Assembly (NCBI RefSeq): GCF_900109785.1
Contig: NZ_FOBH01000001.1
Coordinates: forward strand, 62,001-126,000
DNA length: 64,000 nt
Source: Nitrosovibrio tenuis
GTDB taxonomy: Bacteria > Pseudomonadota > Gammaproteobacteria > Burkholderiales > Nitrosomonadaceae
Direction: 5' to 3'
In this document: one piece after another, positions 1-10,089 of the stretch
Numbering within the stretch: position 1 is the first letter of the stretch
How the letters are laid out: each line of letters opens with the position of its first letter
The notes under the pieces: model-generated
The model's input: the letters and a program-made list of their open reading frames with translations, nothing else
Database searches by the model: none
What the model was told of the DNA's origin: nothing
Position numbers and translations under genes: made by a program

Positions 1-10
1 GATACTCTAA

Positions 11-214
11 AGCTGGCCACGGCTGCTTTTTCTCATTTATTTTTTTGAACCATGTATTACGGCAGCCCTCGCTCTATTCTTTGCCCCTCGGTCTATCCGC
101 GCAATAGACATTTCCCCTTTCAAGAGAAACTGGAGACTAAAACTCGGCATTTGCAAAGGAATCACTCATTATAGCTTTGACCCTCACCGCCGTTATGCCA
201 TATGTAAGTGTTAA
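11..214 (+). other. Left edge: possible gene remnant, no start
   Basis: Before the first clear gene there is one reading frame open from 11 to a TAA at 212-214. It has a hydrophobic first half (rich in L, F, I, A) and a basic second half (motif ISPFKRNWRLKL), but a stop at 8-10 in the same frame and no ATG. It reads like the tail of a membrane protein, but I cannot name a family. It could equally be chance. No promoter or terminator was recognised in 1-254. Confidence 0.15.
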
Positions 215-254
215 TGGTAAAGTTCATTCAACCGGTTAAACGAAATCTTCCAGC

Positions 255-1196
255 ATGAGAAGCTCCCAGCCAACCGTCTCCGTCATTATCCCAACCTACA
301 ATTGCGAATCTTATATCGTTGAGACGCTTGAAAGCATACTTGATCAAACTTTTAAAAATATTGAAATAATTGTAGTGGATGATGGTTCCACCGATCGGAC
401 CTGCCAAATTGTGTCCTCGTATGGCGCGCTCGTGCGGCTCGTCACTCAATCGAACTCGGGCGTGTGCGCGGCACGTAACCGCGGAATCCGCGAAGCGGCG
501 GGCAGATATCTCTGCCTGATGGACCACGATGACTACTGGTTTCCGGACAAACTTGCACTGCAGTTGGAAGAAATGGATGCGCATCCGGAGGTTGGCTTGG
601 TGTACAGTACGTTTATCTGGTGGTGGCCCGATGCGGACGGGACCTTTCCCGATCCCGGAAGTTATAGGGTGCAACCGTACCCAGCTGGTATTGATGAGGA
701 GTTCTCCGGCTGGATATACCACCTGCTCTTGCTTGATTGTTGGGTGTTGACCAGCTCAGCGTTAATACGGGCGGAGGTGTTCGATAAATGCGGTGTGTTT
801 GACGAATCTCTGCCTTACAGCGAGGACTGGGACCTTTGGTTGCGCATTTCCAGGGAGTATCCGTTTATAAAGGTGAAAAAACCGCTAACCCTATATCGTC
901 AACATCCCCGGCAGGGAAATCTCATACCAAGAAATACAGACTATCGCACCGAATTATTAGTCAGGTCAGCCACGAAGTGGGGGCTATGCAGCCGTGATGG
1001 ACGTTGTATTTCAAAACGTGAATTCAGACAGACTATCGCTCGCTACCACAAGGATTTCGGTATTAGACACCTTGCGTCGGGCAACCTGAAAATAGCAAAT
1101 CGTTCTTTCCTGAAGTCCTGGCTGAAATCCCCCTTCGGATTGAAGAGTCTTTTATATATTCCCGCCGGGCTATTTGGCTGGAGACCGAAATGGTAA
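255..1196 (+). CDS. Family 2 glycosyltransferase
   Basis: A 313-residue GT-A fold glycosyltransferase of family GT2, predicted to transfer a sugar from a nucleotide-sugar donor to a growing cell-surface glycan on the cytoplasmic side of the membrane. Seen: the N-terminal nucleotide-binding strand TVSVIIPTYNCESYI (about residues 6-20), the VVDDGSTD loop (about 40-47) and the metal-binding MDHDDYW segment (about 92-98), followed by a YSEDWDLWLRIS region typical of the acceptor-side half. No transmembrane segments. Start is the ATG at 255; the ribosome site in front is weak. It stands alone, 138 bp before the DHH gene. Donor and acceptor cannot be told from sequence; the EPS locus nearby suggests a role there. 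Confidence 0.88.
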   Translation: MRSSQPTVSVIIPTYNCESYIVETLESILDQTFKNIEIIVVDDGSTDRTCQIVSSYGALVRLVTQSNSGVCAARNRGIREAAGRYLCLMDHDDYWFPDKLALQLEEMDAHPEVGLVYSTFIWWWPDADGTFPDPGSYRVQPYPAGIDEEFSGWIYHLLLLDCWVLTSSALIRAEVFDKCGVFDESLPYSEDWDLWLRISREYPFIKVKKPLTLYRQHPRQGNLIPRNTDYRTELLVRSATKWGLCSRDGRCISKREFRQTIARYHKDFGIRHLASGNLKIANRSFLKSWLKSPFGLKSLLYIPAGLFGWRPKW

Positions 1197-1334
1197 TAAC
1201 ACAGACCTCCTCACGAATGGAATTCGACCATTCATATCCTCGTCTTCTCAACCTGGCGCATCCCGTCCTTCAAAGCTACCGTCGCACCTCGGTAGAGCTA
1301 GCCCAGAGGTTTTGTCGACAGTTTATGCATAATC

Positions 1335-2300
1335 ATGGCTAATTTTGACGTATTCAACGGCGATGCTGACGGGATATGCGCGTTGCATCAACTCCGGCTG
1401 GCCGAACCGAGGGACAGCGTATTGATTACAGGCGTTAAACGGGACATTGATTTATTGAAGAAGGTTCGCGCGTCTGATGGTGATCGAATCACCGCCCTCG
1501 ATATTTCCCTGGATAAGAATCGCGACTCCCTTCAAAACCTGTTGGGGCAAGGCGCGCAAATAACTTACGTCGACCACCACTTTGCCGGTGACATTCCACA
1601 CCATCCAGCGTTAAATGCAATAATCAATCCCTCTTCGGGTGTTTGTACCAGCTCGCTGGTGGATGAGCTGCTGCAGGGCCAGTTCCGGATCTGGGCTGTG
1701 GTGGCTGCGTTCGGAGACAATTCACCAGGATGCGCCACGCGTCTGGCGGCATTCCTGAATGTAAGCAGTGATGATCTGGACCTGCTTGCCGAGCTGGGGG
1801 CTTGCCTCAACTATAATGCTTATGGGGATACTGTGAATGATCTGTTTTTTCATCCCGCCGAGCTGTATCGCTGCCTGCATGCCTATTCCAACCCGTTCGA
1901 CTTTATAAAGGCAGAAACCGTATTCCCGATCCTTAAACGGGGTTACACAGCCGATATCGCCATGGCACAAGCAGAACAGCCGGCCTGGACATACTCGGGC
2001 GGGGCGGTTTATATACTCCCCGATCAGCCTTGGAGCCGCCGGGTAAGCGGTGCATTCGGCAATTATCTGGCCCAGGCTGAACCGAAGCTTGCTCATGCTG
2101 TGCTGACTCAAAAACCGGACGGCGGTTACGGAGTCAGCGTACGCGCTGCCCGCGCCAACCCCAAAAGCGCCGACGAATTGTGCTACGAGTTTGAAAGCGG
2201 GGGAGGACGTAAAAGCGCGGCGGGCATCAATTTCCTGCCGGAGCGCGATCTGACGCGTTTCCTGGACAGGTTCGAGACGACCTTCCGTCCCCCTCAATGA
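1335..2300 (+). CDS. DHH-family phosphoesterase
   Basis: A 321-residue protein of the DHH/DHHA1 phosphoesterase superfamily (relatives: RecJ, NrnA and bacterial oligoribonucleases). Seen: the N-terminal metal motif FNGDADGICA (D10, D12), the second aspartate in TALDIS, the signature D80-H81-H82 in YVDHHFAGD, and a C-terminal glycine-rich GGGRKSAAGINFLP stretch that matches the DHHA1 substrate-binding loop. Cytosolic, no signal peptide. The likely reaction is metal-dependent phosphodiester hydrolysis of a small nucleotide or nucleic-acid end; the substrate is unknown. It faces the convergent sulfotransferase gene, with only about 70 bp between them. Confidence 0.85.
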   Translation: MANFDVFNGDADGICALHQLRLAEPRDSVLITGVKRDIDLLKKVRASDGDRITALDISLDKNRDSLQNLLGQGAQITYVDHHFAGDIPHHPALNAIINPSSGVCTSSLVDELLQGQFRIWAVVAAFGDNSPGCATRLAAFLNVSSDDLDLLAELGACLNYNAYGDTVNDLFFHPAELYRCLHAYSNPFDFIKAETVFPILKRGYTADIAMAQAEQPAWTYSGGAVYILPDQPWSRRVSGAFGNYLAQAEPKLAHAVLTQKPDGGYGVSVRAARANPKSADELCYEFESGGGRKSAAGINFLPERDLTRFLDRFETTFRPPQ

Positions 2301-2370
2301 CCCGCCCCCCTGTCACGCCGCCACCCGTTATGCTATGCGATACCGGGGTATGTGAGGCTCTGCGTTCGTT

Positions 2371-3348
2371 TCAGTATTTGCGCAACAATTTTTCGATTAA
2401 CCAAACAGGCTTGGCTAACAGCCAACTCCACGAGTGGTAAACTCGAAAGAACTTACCTCTATAGTCGGCGCGCTCCTGATTGAGATAGCGGATCTGCTCG
2501 ACTAATTCCAGGCTCCAATTGTTCCGATAAGCCATAAAACGCGCTGCGATACTGTCGATCGATTCATATGAGCCCTCATTTTCGCCAGCCAGTTTATTGA
2601 AAGCGTAGTACAACTCGTGAGCCATCGACGATAACCCTTCATGCATGTGCTCAAGTGACGCATCGGCCTTGTGATGCCGAAGACCAGGAGATACAAAGCC
2701 TTCAATTTTTTCGCTCGCTTGTTTTACAGATATTGGAAAAACAAGGTTGGCTTCCTGTTCTATTTTCAGTAATACCTGGGCAGGATTTTTGACGACTTGA
2801 TCAAAATCGATAAAAATCCGTGGCTGTCCCCTGGAATAAAACTCGGCGGAGAGAGAATGGCTTAACCACAAAACCAACGCTTTCTCTTTGGAAAAACCGT
2901 CCCGTTTTTGTAAGGAGGCGACCACTTCAAACGGGTTTCTGTTCATGCAGATAAAGGTTGCTCTTGCACCTTGGGACGTAAAGATCGGAAACCATAACGG
3001 TAACAGGCGACACATCCTTGGATCTTTGAGGGCCCAGGCATAGGCGTCCGAGAAATCCCGGTTGACAAGGTTGCTCAGCCGATCTGCAAACGGTTGAACA
3101 ATGTCCCATTTCCACCATTCATCGCCCAAGGGCAACAGATCGTCCCATTGTGAACGCAGCGCGAGCAATAGCTCATCATGTGTATCGACGATATCTTCAT
3201 GCTCCCAAAATCCTTTTTCATTAACCCCTTTCTGAGGCGCATACAGACTTTTTCCCATTTTCACGCCGACCTGACTTAGCAGTCCTGTTAATAGCGACGT
3301 GCCGCTGCGATGCATTCCCAGAATGATCAATGCGTTATTATTTCTCAC
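2371..3348 (-). CDS. Sulfotransferase family protein
   Basis: A PAPS-dependent sulfotransferase-like protein (about 325 residues). Seen: the phosphosulfate-binding loop GMHRSGTSLL close to the N-terminus, and the 3'-phosphate-binding region containing CMNRNPFEVVASLQKR with its conserved Arg and Ser. I chose the GTG at 3348 because an AGGA sits 7 nt upstream; a TTG at 3369 in the same frame has no ribosome site and would add 7 residues. The family adds sulfate to carbohydrates or proteins. The plus-strand cysC gene 417 bp away would make the PAPS donor, so the pair suggests sulfation of the EPS; that is inference. A C-terminal region after about residue 225 is unassigned. Confidence 0.82.
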   Translation of the reverse strand: MRNNNALIILGMHRSGTSLLTGLLSQVGVKMGKSLYAPQKGVNEKGFWEHEDIVDTHDELLLALRSQWDDLLPLGDEWWKWDIVQPFADRLSNLVNRDFSDAYAWALKDPRMCRLLPLWFPIFTSQGARATFICMNRNPFEVVASLQKRDGFSKEKALVLWLSHSLSAEFYSRGQPRIFIDFDQVVKNPAQVLLKIEQEANLVFPISVKQASEKIEGFVSPGLRHHKADASLEHMHEGLSSMAHELYYAFNKLAGENEGSYESIDSIAARFMAYRNNWSLELVEQIRYLNQERADYRGKFFRVYHSWSWLLAKPVWLIEKLLRKY

Positions 3349-3764
3349 CCAAGTTTCCTGGTTATCCAAATAAAGGCGGCTGCATGTTCTTGGCGAACAT
3401 TATCACAGGCTAAATATCAAGGCACGCAAACGAAAACTTTGGCAATGGTAGCCAAGGCAGTATCCCACGAGACAACGCAAAATTCGAGTTGTGCCGGTAC
3501 CCGCTTGATGCAATAATTATTTTGTTCCATCCTGGTCAGCCTCATGCTTCGGATGCAAGCTCCTGGGACCGAAGGTGAGTCCGCTCCCCAGTCGCGTTAG
3601 TGCATTATTTTACCGCGTCAGTTTTAGCTGCAAAATTCTATTAGCACAAACAATTCCCCGCTATTTCAAGCTCGAACGTGTCTCTTGGGGTGTTAGGCTG
3701 TACTGATTGCAAGTATTGATTCGGCAGGTCGCCAACCCAAGCAGGAACCTTGTAGACTGATGAC
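3349..3764. other. Gap between divergent sulfotransferase and cysC genes
   Basis: About 415 bp between two divergent genes, so it should hold promoters for both. I see no convincing -35/-10 pair, no hairpin with a T-run, and no coding frame that stands out. Confidence 0.4.
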
Positions 3765-4478
3765 ATGAGTAGAAGCACCAACCCAGTGAGTCCCAACATA
3801 GTCTGGCACAGCGCTACGATTACACGGTCCCACCGAGAGCAATTGAATGTACATCGTTCTGTGGTGTTGTGGTTTACGGGTTTTTCCGGTTCGGGTAAAT
3901 CCACGCTGGCTCATGCGGTGGAAGATAGGCTTTATCAACTCGACTGCCGTACCTTCGTGCTGGATGGTGATAACGTGCGCCAAGGTTTGTGCTCTGATCT
4001 CGGCTTTTCGGCTCAGGATCGATCCGAAAACATCCGGCGCATAAGCGAGGCAGCCAAGTTGCTGGTCGAGTCGGGTGTAATCGCAATGACGGCGTTCATT
4101 TCGCCGTTTCGCGCCGATCGTCAACGCGCACGCAGCATTTTTCCGCATGGCGATTTCATCGAAATTTTCTGTGATGCCAGCCTCGATGTGTGCGAGCAGC
4201 GCGATGTAAAAGGACTTTACAAGCGCGCACGGGCCGGTGAAGTAAAAGAATTTACAGGAATCTCATCGCCTTATGAAGCACCGACGAATCCAGAATTGGT
4301 CATACGAACGGGCGAGCTGCCGCTTGAAGAGTGTATCGGGCAGGTGATCGGATATTTAAAGCAGCGCAGTATCTTCAGTGGAATTTCGAGCGACGGGCAT
4401 GGAAGAGGACTTCAAAACCGTCCAGGGGCGAGGCTCCATGGCTCAGCTGATGGTGACAACCCTATGCGTGACTCGTAA
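3765..4478 (+). CDS. cysC: Adenylylsulfate (APS) kinase
   Basis: Phosphorylates adenosine 5'-phosphosulfate at the 3' position with ATP to give PAPS, the donor for sulfotransferases and for assimilatory reduction. 237 residues. Seen: Walker [10 protein letters not shown] (residues 39-47), the APS-binding region [24 protein letters not shown], and the mobile-lid region with [18 protein letters not shown] and SPYEAP. There is an extra C-terminal tail of about 30 polar residues after the usual end near QVIGYL; it is not part of the kinase fold. The gene is not fused to or next to cysN/cysD. Together with the sulfotransferase on the other strand this points to PAPS made for sulfation rather than for sulfur assimilation, an inference from context. 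Confidence 0.93.
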   Translation: MSRSTNPVSPNIVWHSATITRSHREQLNVHRSVVLWFTGFSGSGKSTLAHAVEDRLYQLDCRTFVLDGDNVRQGLCSDLGFSAQDRSENIRRISEAAKLLVESGVIAMTAFISPFRADRQRARSIFPHGDFIEIFCDASLDVCEQRDVKGLYKRARAGEVKEFTGISSPYEAPTNPELVIRTGELPLEECIGQVIGYLKQRSIFSGISSDGHGRGLQNRPGARLHGSADGDNPMRDS

Positions 4479-4538
4479 TCAATGGGGTCAGCTCATCATG
4501 ATTTTATGTTGATCCGCTTAACAGCCCCTTCTTTTCTG

Positions 4539-4553
4539 TGCATTATAAATGCA
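4539..4553. promoter_or_regulatory. 15-bp dyad before the O-ligase gene
   Basis: TGCATTATAAATGCA is a perfect inverted repeat (6-bp arms, 3-nt centre) 31 bp upstream of the next start codon. Its centre carries TATAAA, which could serve as a -10 element, so the dyad may be an operator overlapping a promoter. No good -35 sits at the right distance. Function is inferred only. Confidence 0.3.
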
Positions 4554-4583
4554 TCAGTTAATGCTTATGCCTGGCAGTAAACA

Positions 4584-5918
4584 ATGAGAGACATTCTTGT
4601 TACCCTGATCGTTTTCGGTTTCCTGCCTTCCGTCTTCAAAAAGCCATATGTTGGCGCGCTGTTGTGGGTGTGGATCAGCGTCATGAATCCACATACTCAA
4701 GGGTGGGGATTTGCCACCACATTCCCATTTGCCGCCATCATAGCGGCAGTGACAATATTGGCCGTTCTCTTTACGAAGGAGCCGAAAAACCTGCCTCTAA
4801 CTTCTGTAACGTGGATATTCATCATTTTCATTCTATGGATGAACGTGACCACGATTTTCGCTCTTTACCCGGAGGAATCGTACACCCAGTGGAACAAGGT
4901 CATGAAGATCATGCTGATGACGCTCGTGACGCTCATGCTCATAAAGACAAAACAACATATACAGCTCCTCATTGTGGTAACGGTCGTCTCACTGGGTTAT
5001 TACGGTGTCAAGGGCGGACTTTTCACCATAGTAAGCGGGGGCGTGGATATGGTATTGGGGCCGGAGGGCACCTTTATTGGAGGGAACAACGAAATCGCTC
5101 TTGCGCTTATCATGATCATACCCCTGATGCACTACCTTCAAACGACTGCACAGAAAACTTGGGTGCGTCACAGTCTGACAGTGGCCATGCTGCTTTCCGC
5201 GCTCGCGGCCCTCGGTTCCTATTCCCGTGGCGCTTTGCTGGCAATCGCAACGATGGGCTTGTTTCTATGGCTTAAGAGCCAGCATAAGGTTCGCATTGCG
5301 ATGCTGTTGGTCCTGGCTATTCCGCCGGCCCTCGCATTCATGCCTGAGAAGTGGACGGAAAGAATGGATACCATCAATACGTATGAGGAGGACGGCTCCG
5401 TTCAAGGCCGTTTCAATGCCTGGTGGATGGCCTACAACCTGGCCAAGGATCGGCCGATTGGCGGAGGATTTGAGGTCATCACACCCGAGCTTTTTTATCG
5501 CTATGCTCCGAATCCGGAGGATCTTCATGCTGCGCACAGCATTTATTTTCAGGCGCTCGGTGAGCATGGTTTTTTCGGTTTGGGTTTATATCTGCTACTC
5601 GGCTTGGCGACCTGGCGAACAGGTTCATGGATTATTCGCAATACGGCAAATCAGCCGGAATATCGATGGGCCTCAAATCTTGCGACCATGATCCAGGTGA
5701 GTCTGGTGGGATTTGCCGTGGGTGGCACATTCCTGAGTCTGCTTTATTTTGACGTGCCTTACTACCTTATGGGGGCTATGGTGGCGACTCGAGTCCTGGT
5801 GGAAAAGGAACTCAAGGAAAGAGCTTCATCGGTCACTAAAAAGGGCATGAGCTCTTCACCAAAAATCGGGCAATTGAATCCATCCCCGTCGCCAACGATT
5901 ACCCGGGATTCGGCTTAA
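4584..5918 (+). CDS. O-antigen ligase-like protein, exosortase A type
   Basis: A 444-residue polytopic membrane protein of the Wzy/WaaL O-antigen polymerase/ligase superfamily, closest in my recognition to the exosortase-A-associated O-glycosylation ligase family (PEP_O_lig). Seen: about ten hydrophobic segments spread over the first 400 residues, a short run SYSRGALLAI and a large periplasmic loop with RPIGGGFEVI and HAAHSIYFQALGEHGFFG, which carry the Arg and His residues typical of this superfamily. The last 40 residues are hydrophilic (S, P, T rich). It would ligate or polymerise undecaprenyl-linked glycan in the periplasm. It lies between cysC and a deacetylase gene, away from the main XrtA locus, where this family is normally found. 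Confidence 0.82.
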   Translation: MRDILVTLIVFGFLPSVFKKPYVGALLWVWISVMNPHTQGWGFATTFPFAAIIAAVTILAVLFTKEPKNLPLTSVTWIFIIFILWMNVTTIFALYPEESYTQWNKVMKIMLMTLVTLMLIKTKQHIQLLIVVTVVSLGYYGVKGGLFTIVSGGVDMVLGPEGTFIGGNNEIALALIMIIPLMHYLQTTAQKTWVRHSLTVAMLLSALAALGSYSRGALLAIATMGLFLWLKSQHKVRIAMLLVLAIPPALAFMPEKWTERMDTINTYEEDGSVQGRFNAWWMAYNLAKDRPIGGGFEVITPELFYRYAPNPEDLHAAHSIYFQALGEHGFFGLGLYLLLGLATWRTGSWIIRNTANQPEYRWASNLATMIQVSLVGFAVGGTFLSLLYFDVPYYLMGAMVATRVLVEKELKERASSVTKKGMSSSPKIGQLNPSPSPTITRDSA

Positions 5919-5988
5919 TCTCATGGGCAGTAGAATGGACAATTTCCGCGCAGAGATCTTAATCTGGCTGCGATTATGGGGCTAGCAT

Positions 5989-7011
5989 ATGGCCGCGCAT
6001 GAATCGGGCTATGTGGAAGGCCCATCCAGGACTATCCGGCCTTGGACCTCATTGCCGAGCCGCACGCTCCTGAGCCTGTTATCGCCCGGCGGGCGAGACA
6101 GCCGCTTGTCCATACTGATCTATCACCGTGTGTTGCCTCATCCGGACACCTTGTTTCCGGATGAAAGTGATGCGGTGAACTTCGATCAGCAAATGAAGCA
6201 GCTTGTCGCTTGCTTTAACGTGATCCCTCTCATCGATGCGGTGCAGGGCCTCAACCGTGGAAAGCTGCCGTCCCGTGCGGCATGCATTACGTTCGATGAC
6301 GGTTACGCCGATAATGCGGAGATTGCGTTGCCGATCCTGCAAAAGCATGGCCTGCACGCGACCTTTTTTGTGGCCTCCAGTTTCCTTGATGGCGGCCGGA
6401 TGTGGAACGATACCGTGATCGAGTTGGTTCGCCGTGCGCCGGGGCCTGAACTCGATCTCAGCAGTGTAGGGCTGGGACAATTTCAGATCGGGAGCATCCC
6501 CCAACGCAGGCAGGCCATTCATTACCTTTTGGGTGAGCTCAAGTATATGGGTTTGGAGTCCCGGAAGGCGAAGGTGGAAGCCATGTGTACGCTTGTTCCC
6601 GTTCTTCCTCCGCGTAACCTGATGATGACTTCGGACCAAGTCAGGGTCTTGCATCGAGCCGGGATGGAAATCGGCGGACACACGGCCAACCATCCCATTC
6701 TGTCAGGCATGGAAAATAATACAGCTCGAGCCGAGATTGCTCAGGGCAAGGAAATGCTTGAGGGCATAACGCGCGCACCGGTACGTCTTTTTGCTTACCC
6801 GAACGGAAAGCCCGGACGAGATTATCTTTCGGATCACGTCAGGATTCTCAAAGGCCTGGGCTTTGATGGGGCGGTTTCGACCGCTTATGGCGTGGCCAAA
6901 AAGGATTGCGATGTATTCCAATTGCCGCGATTTACCCCTTGGGGCCGGGGATTGGCGCGTTTCACCTTGCAAATGGCTCGTAATATGCTTGCTACACCTG
7001 AAATCGTGTAA
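5989..7011 (+). CDS. Polysaccharide deacetylase
   Basis: A 340-residue NodB-homology carbohydrate esterase (CE4 family) that removes N-acetyl groups from amino-sugar polymers or lipid-linked sugars. Seen: the entry motif ILIYHRV, the catalytic TFDDGYADN motif (about residues 98-106), the metal-binding GGHTANHPIL motif (H-x4-H type) and RLFAYPNGKPG (motif with the conserved Arg and Pro). No signal peptide, so it may act at the cytoplasmic face or be exported with a partner. It follows the O-ligase gene by 70 bp in the same direction and probably shares its transcript. It is one of three deacetylases in the window. Confidence 0.88.
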   Translation: MAAHESGYVEGPSRTIRPWTSLPSRTLLSLLSPGGRDSRLSILIYHRVLPHPDTLFPDESDAVNFDQQMKQLVACFNVIPLIDAVQGLNRGKLPSRAACITFDDGYADNAEIALPILQKHGLHATFFVASSFLDGGRMWNDTVIELVRRAPGPELDLSSVGLGQFQIGSIPQRRQAIHYLLGELKYMGLESRKAKVEAMCTLVPVLPPRNLMMTSDQVRVLHRAGMEIGGHTANHPILSGMENNTARAEIAQGKEMLEGITRAPVRLFAYPNGKPGRDYLSDHVRILKGLGFDGAVSTAYGVAKKDCDVFQLPRFTPWGRGLARFTLQMARNMLATPEIV

Positions 7012-7102
7012 TTACATGAGCAGGCGGATCAATTGCTGCCCGACGGTCGTTGTGTGTTGACTCTCGGGCCCGGCGATATTTACATTAATAAACAAACCCT
7101 GA

Positions 7103-7588
7103 ATGGAACCCATCAATCAAGTTATGGAACGACCGATTACGGCATTTGAAGTGGACAACCAAGGAGATCCCATAGCGATTCTCGGTTGCGGACATCCGCA
7201 ACATGTCCGGCATAAGCCTCCGTTTATCAATCGTCCCTGGGTGACGTCCGAAGAGGGACGCAGAGGTATGATCGGGAAAATGCTCAACTGCGTGCGGTGC
7301 GATAACCTGGAACTGCCGGATAACTTTATCGCATACAAACGAACATCCGATTTTACTGAAGAATCGGTCCCGGCCGCGTTGAGAAAAGACCACTCAACAA
7401 AAGCAGGCGTTTGGGCGAAAATCAGGGTGGCAGAGGGAAAACTGCGCTATCGCGTGCCGGCCCTGGGGGTCGACACCGAGTTATCCGCGGACAAGCTCGG
7501 AATTGTTGCGCCAGAAGTCCCGCATAGCGTGGAACCCGTCGGCTCCGTTCGCTTCTTCGTTGAATTTTACCGAGCGCCGGATAAATGA
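7103..7588 (+). CDS. DUF3565-DUF1971 two-domain protein
   Basis: A 161-residue protein that appears to join two small families. Residues about 8-70 match DUF3565: ITAFEVDNQGDPIAILGCGH, QHVRHKPPF, and a cysteine pair around NCVRCDNLELP, suggesting a metal site. Residues about 75-158 match DUF1971/TehB-like cupin domains: AYKRTSDFTEESVPAAL, STKAGVWAKIRV, PEVPHSVEP and FFVEFYR. DUF1971 proteins are small cupins linked by name to tellurite resistance; the function of either domain is not established. Two in-frame starts are possible, 7103 and 7124; the second begins MERPITAF, as is usual for DUF3565. No partner genes are close. Confidence 0.75.
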   Translation: MEPINQVMERPITAFEVDNQGDPIAILGCGHPQHVRHKPPFINRPWVTSEEGRRGMIGKMLNCVRCDNLELPDNFIAYKRTSDFTEESVPAALRKDHSTKAGVWAKIRVAEGKLRYRVPALGVDTELSADKLGIVAPEVPHSVEPVGSVRFFVEFYRAPDK

Positions 7589-7778
7589 TGGGAAGCGGAG
7601 CCGAAAGCGGAGGCTAACAAAAACAGGGGCATAACGGCGGCGTGAACGTATGCTGAACTGCCGGGCGGGAAAGCTGGAGAAGATGCGAACAGGCTGAGAT
7701 TATTGTCCATTAAGGCTATCATAAGCATTACTGGCTGCCGGGTTTTAGTGGCTGTGTCTTATTGCAGAGCACTTTCCA

Positions 7779-7807
7779 TTGACTGGCAAGCTCAAGCAGA
7801 TTAAAAT
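7779..7807 (+). promoter_or_regulatory. Sigma70-type promoter for the atp operon
   Basis: TTGACT (7779-7784) and TAAAAT (7802-7807) are separated by exactly 17 nt; each hexamer differs from consensus at one position. The start point would be near 7814, about 230 nt upstream of atpI. A weaker second pair, TTGAAA (7833-7838) and TATTAA (7855-7860), follows with 16-nt spacing. Confidence 0.65.
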
Positions 7808-7814
7808 CCGCGTG

Positions 7815-7870
7815 ATTTGAAACACGGCCAATTTGAAACACGGCCATTGAGTACTATTAATAATTAATAG
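7815..7870. repeat. Tandem 15-mer and AT-rich dyad in atp leader
   Basis: ATTTGAAACACGGCC occurs twice with one base between copies (7815-7829, 7831-7845; period 16). Right after it lies the perfect inverted repeat CTATTAAT-A-ATTAATAG (7854-7870). Both sit at the predicted transcript start of the ATP synthase operon, so they could be a regulator site or a slipped duplication. Confidence 0.6.
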
Positions 7871-8045
7871 CCAATTTAAATCCCGTGCGTTTTCGCCTTT
7901 TCGGATGATCCAGAAGAAGTACCGGTAGGGTCGCCGGCCAGGGAATACAACATCAGGTCTTCCGGGAACAATCAGGTCTTCCGAAAACAGAGTTCCAGCA
8001 AGCTCAACGTCACGCTGAGCCGTTGCTTCTGACTGACGCCAAAAT

Positions 8046-8435
8046 ATGCCTTGGATAGGAAACAAGCCGGTGCGCATCGTCATGCGTTGGCAACTGATTG
8101 TCACTCTGGCGATGGTCTTGATCCTCGGCCTGATGTGGGGAATTCACGCTGCGGCCTCAGCATTGCTAGGGGGATTCGTAAGCATTGTTTCTGCTGCGGC
8201 TTTTGCGGCAATTGTTTCCCGCTACCGCGGTGCCACCGCCGGTGGAGTATTGATAACGGCGGTCAAGGCCGAAGCGGTCAAGATCGTTGTCATGATCACG
8301 CTGCTCTGGCTTGTCATGACGCTTTACAAAGATGTGGTTGCGGTCGGGTTTATCGGAACGTTCGCTCTTACCGTCCTGATTTTCGGAATGGCGTTGTTCG
8401 TGACGGATGACGCAAGGGTTGCCCGGTTCAGATAG
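8046..8435 (+). CDS. atpI: ATP synthase subunit I
   Basis: A 129-residue membrane protein at the head of the ATP synthase operon. AtpI helps assemble the c-ring and is not part of the finished enzyme. Seen: four hydrophobic segments (about residues 15-33, 36-60, 72-95 and 98-118) and the glycine/alanine-rich ALLGGFVSIVSAAAFA stretch typical of the family; the sequence is otherwise poorly conserved. Identification rests largely on its place 16 bp before atpB. Its start is the ATG at 8046. Confidence 0.85.
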   Translation: MPWIGNKPVRIVMRWQLIVTLAMVLILGLMWGIHAAASALLGGFVSIVSAAAFAAIVSRYRGATAGGVLITAVKAEAVKIVVMITLLWLVMTLYKDVVAVGFIGTFALTVLIFGMALFVTDDARVARFR

Positions 8436-8451
8436 TTTGATAGGTAAATAA

Positions 8452-9585
<1,134 letters not shown>

Positions 9586-9615
9586 ATTGCCTGTGTTCGG
9601 CGTAAAAGGCTAGCC

Positions 9616-10086
9616 ATGAATATCAACTTCACGCTTATTTCTCAGGCAATGGCGTTCGCCATATTTATATGGTTCACGGTCAGGTTCGTGTGGCCTCCGC
9701 TGATGCGCGCAATCGAAACCCGTCAGAAAACCATCGCCGACGGTCTGGCTGCGGGCGAGCGGGGCAAGCGCGAACTGGAGCTGGCCAGCCAACGCTCCGC
9801 GGACGTGGTGAGAGACGCCAAGCAGAGAGCGTCGGATATCATTGCTCAGGCAGAAAAACGCGCCGCCCAGATCGTTGATGAAGCCAAAGGTGCGGCCGAG
9901 GATGAAGGTGCCCGTATTCTCGCCGGTAAGAAGGCGGAGGTCGAGCAGGAAGTATTTCGCGCACGGGAAGCGCTGCGTCAGCAGGTGGCGGACCTTGCCT
10001 TGGCGGGGGCCTCAAAAATTTTGCGTCGCGAAGTGGATGCGAAGACCCACGCTGATCTGCTTGCCTCCATCAAAGCGGAGCTTTAA
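9616..10086 (+). CDS. atpF: ATP synthase F0 subunit b
   Basis: Peripheral stalk subunit of 156 residues, acting as a dimer that holds the F1 head still. Seen: one N-terminal membrane helix ([20 protein letters not shown]) followed by a long charged, alanine-rich helix forming a right-handed coiled coil ([18 protein letters not shown] and similar). Length is the same as in E. coli. It begins 30 bp after atpE and ends 3 bp before atpH. Confidence 0.96.
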   Translation: MNINFTLISQAMAFAIFIWFTVRFVWPPLMRAIETRQKTIADGLAAGERGKRELELASQRSADVVRDAKQRASDIIAQAEKRAAQIVDEAKGAAEDEGARILAGKKAEVEQEVFRAREALRQQVADLALAGASKILRREVDAKTHADLLASIKAEL

Positions 10087-10089
10087 ACA

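Larger units (their letters stand above)
7589..8045 (+). other. Leader region of the atp operon
   Basis: 457 bp without a gene. It contains a good sigma70 promoter (7779-7807), a tandem repeat of a 15-mer ATTTGAAACACGGCC (7815-7829 and 7831-7845), a perfect dyad CTATTAATAATTAATAG (7854-7870) and a second direct repeat ATCAGGTCTTCCG (7952-7964 and 7971-7983). Transcripts from the promoter would carry an untranslated leader of about 230 nt before atpI. No terminator was recognised for the gene upstream. Confidence 0.5.
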
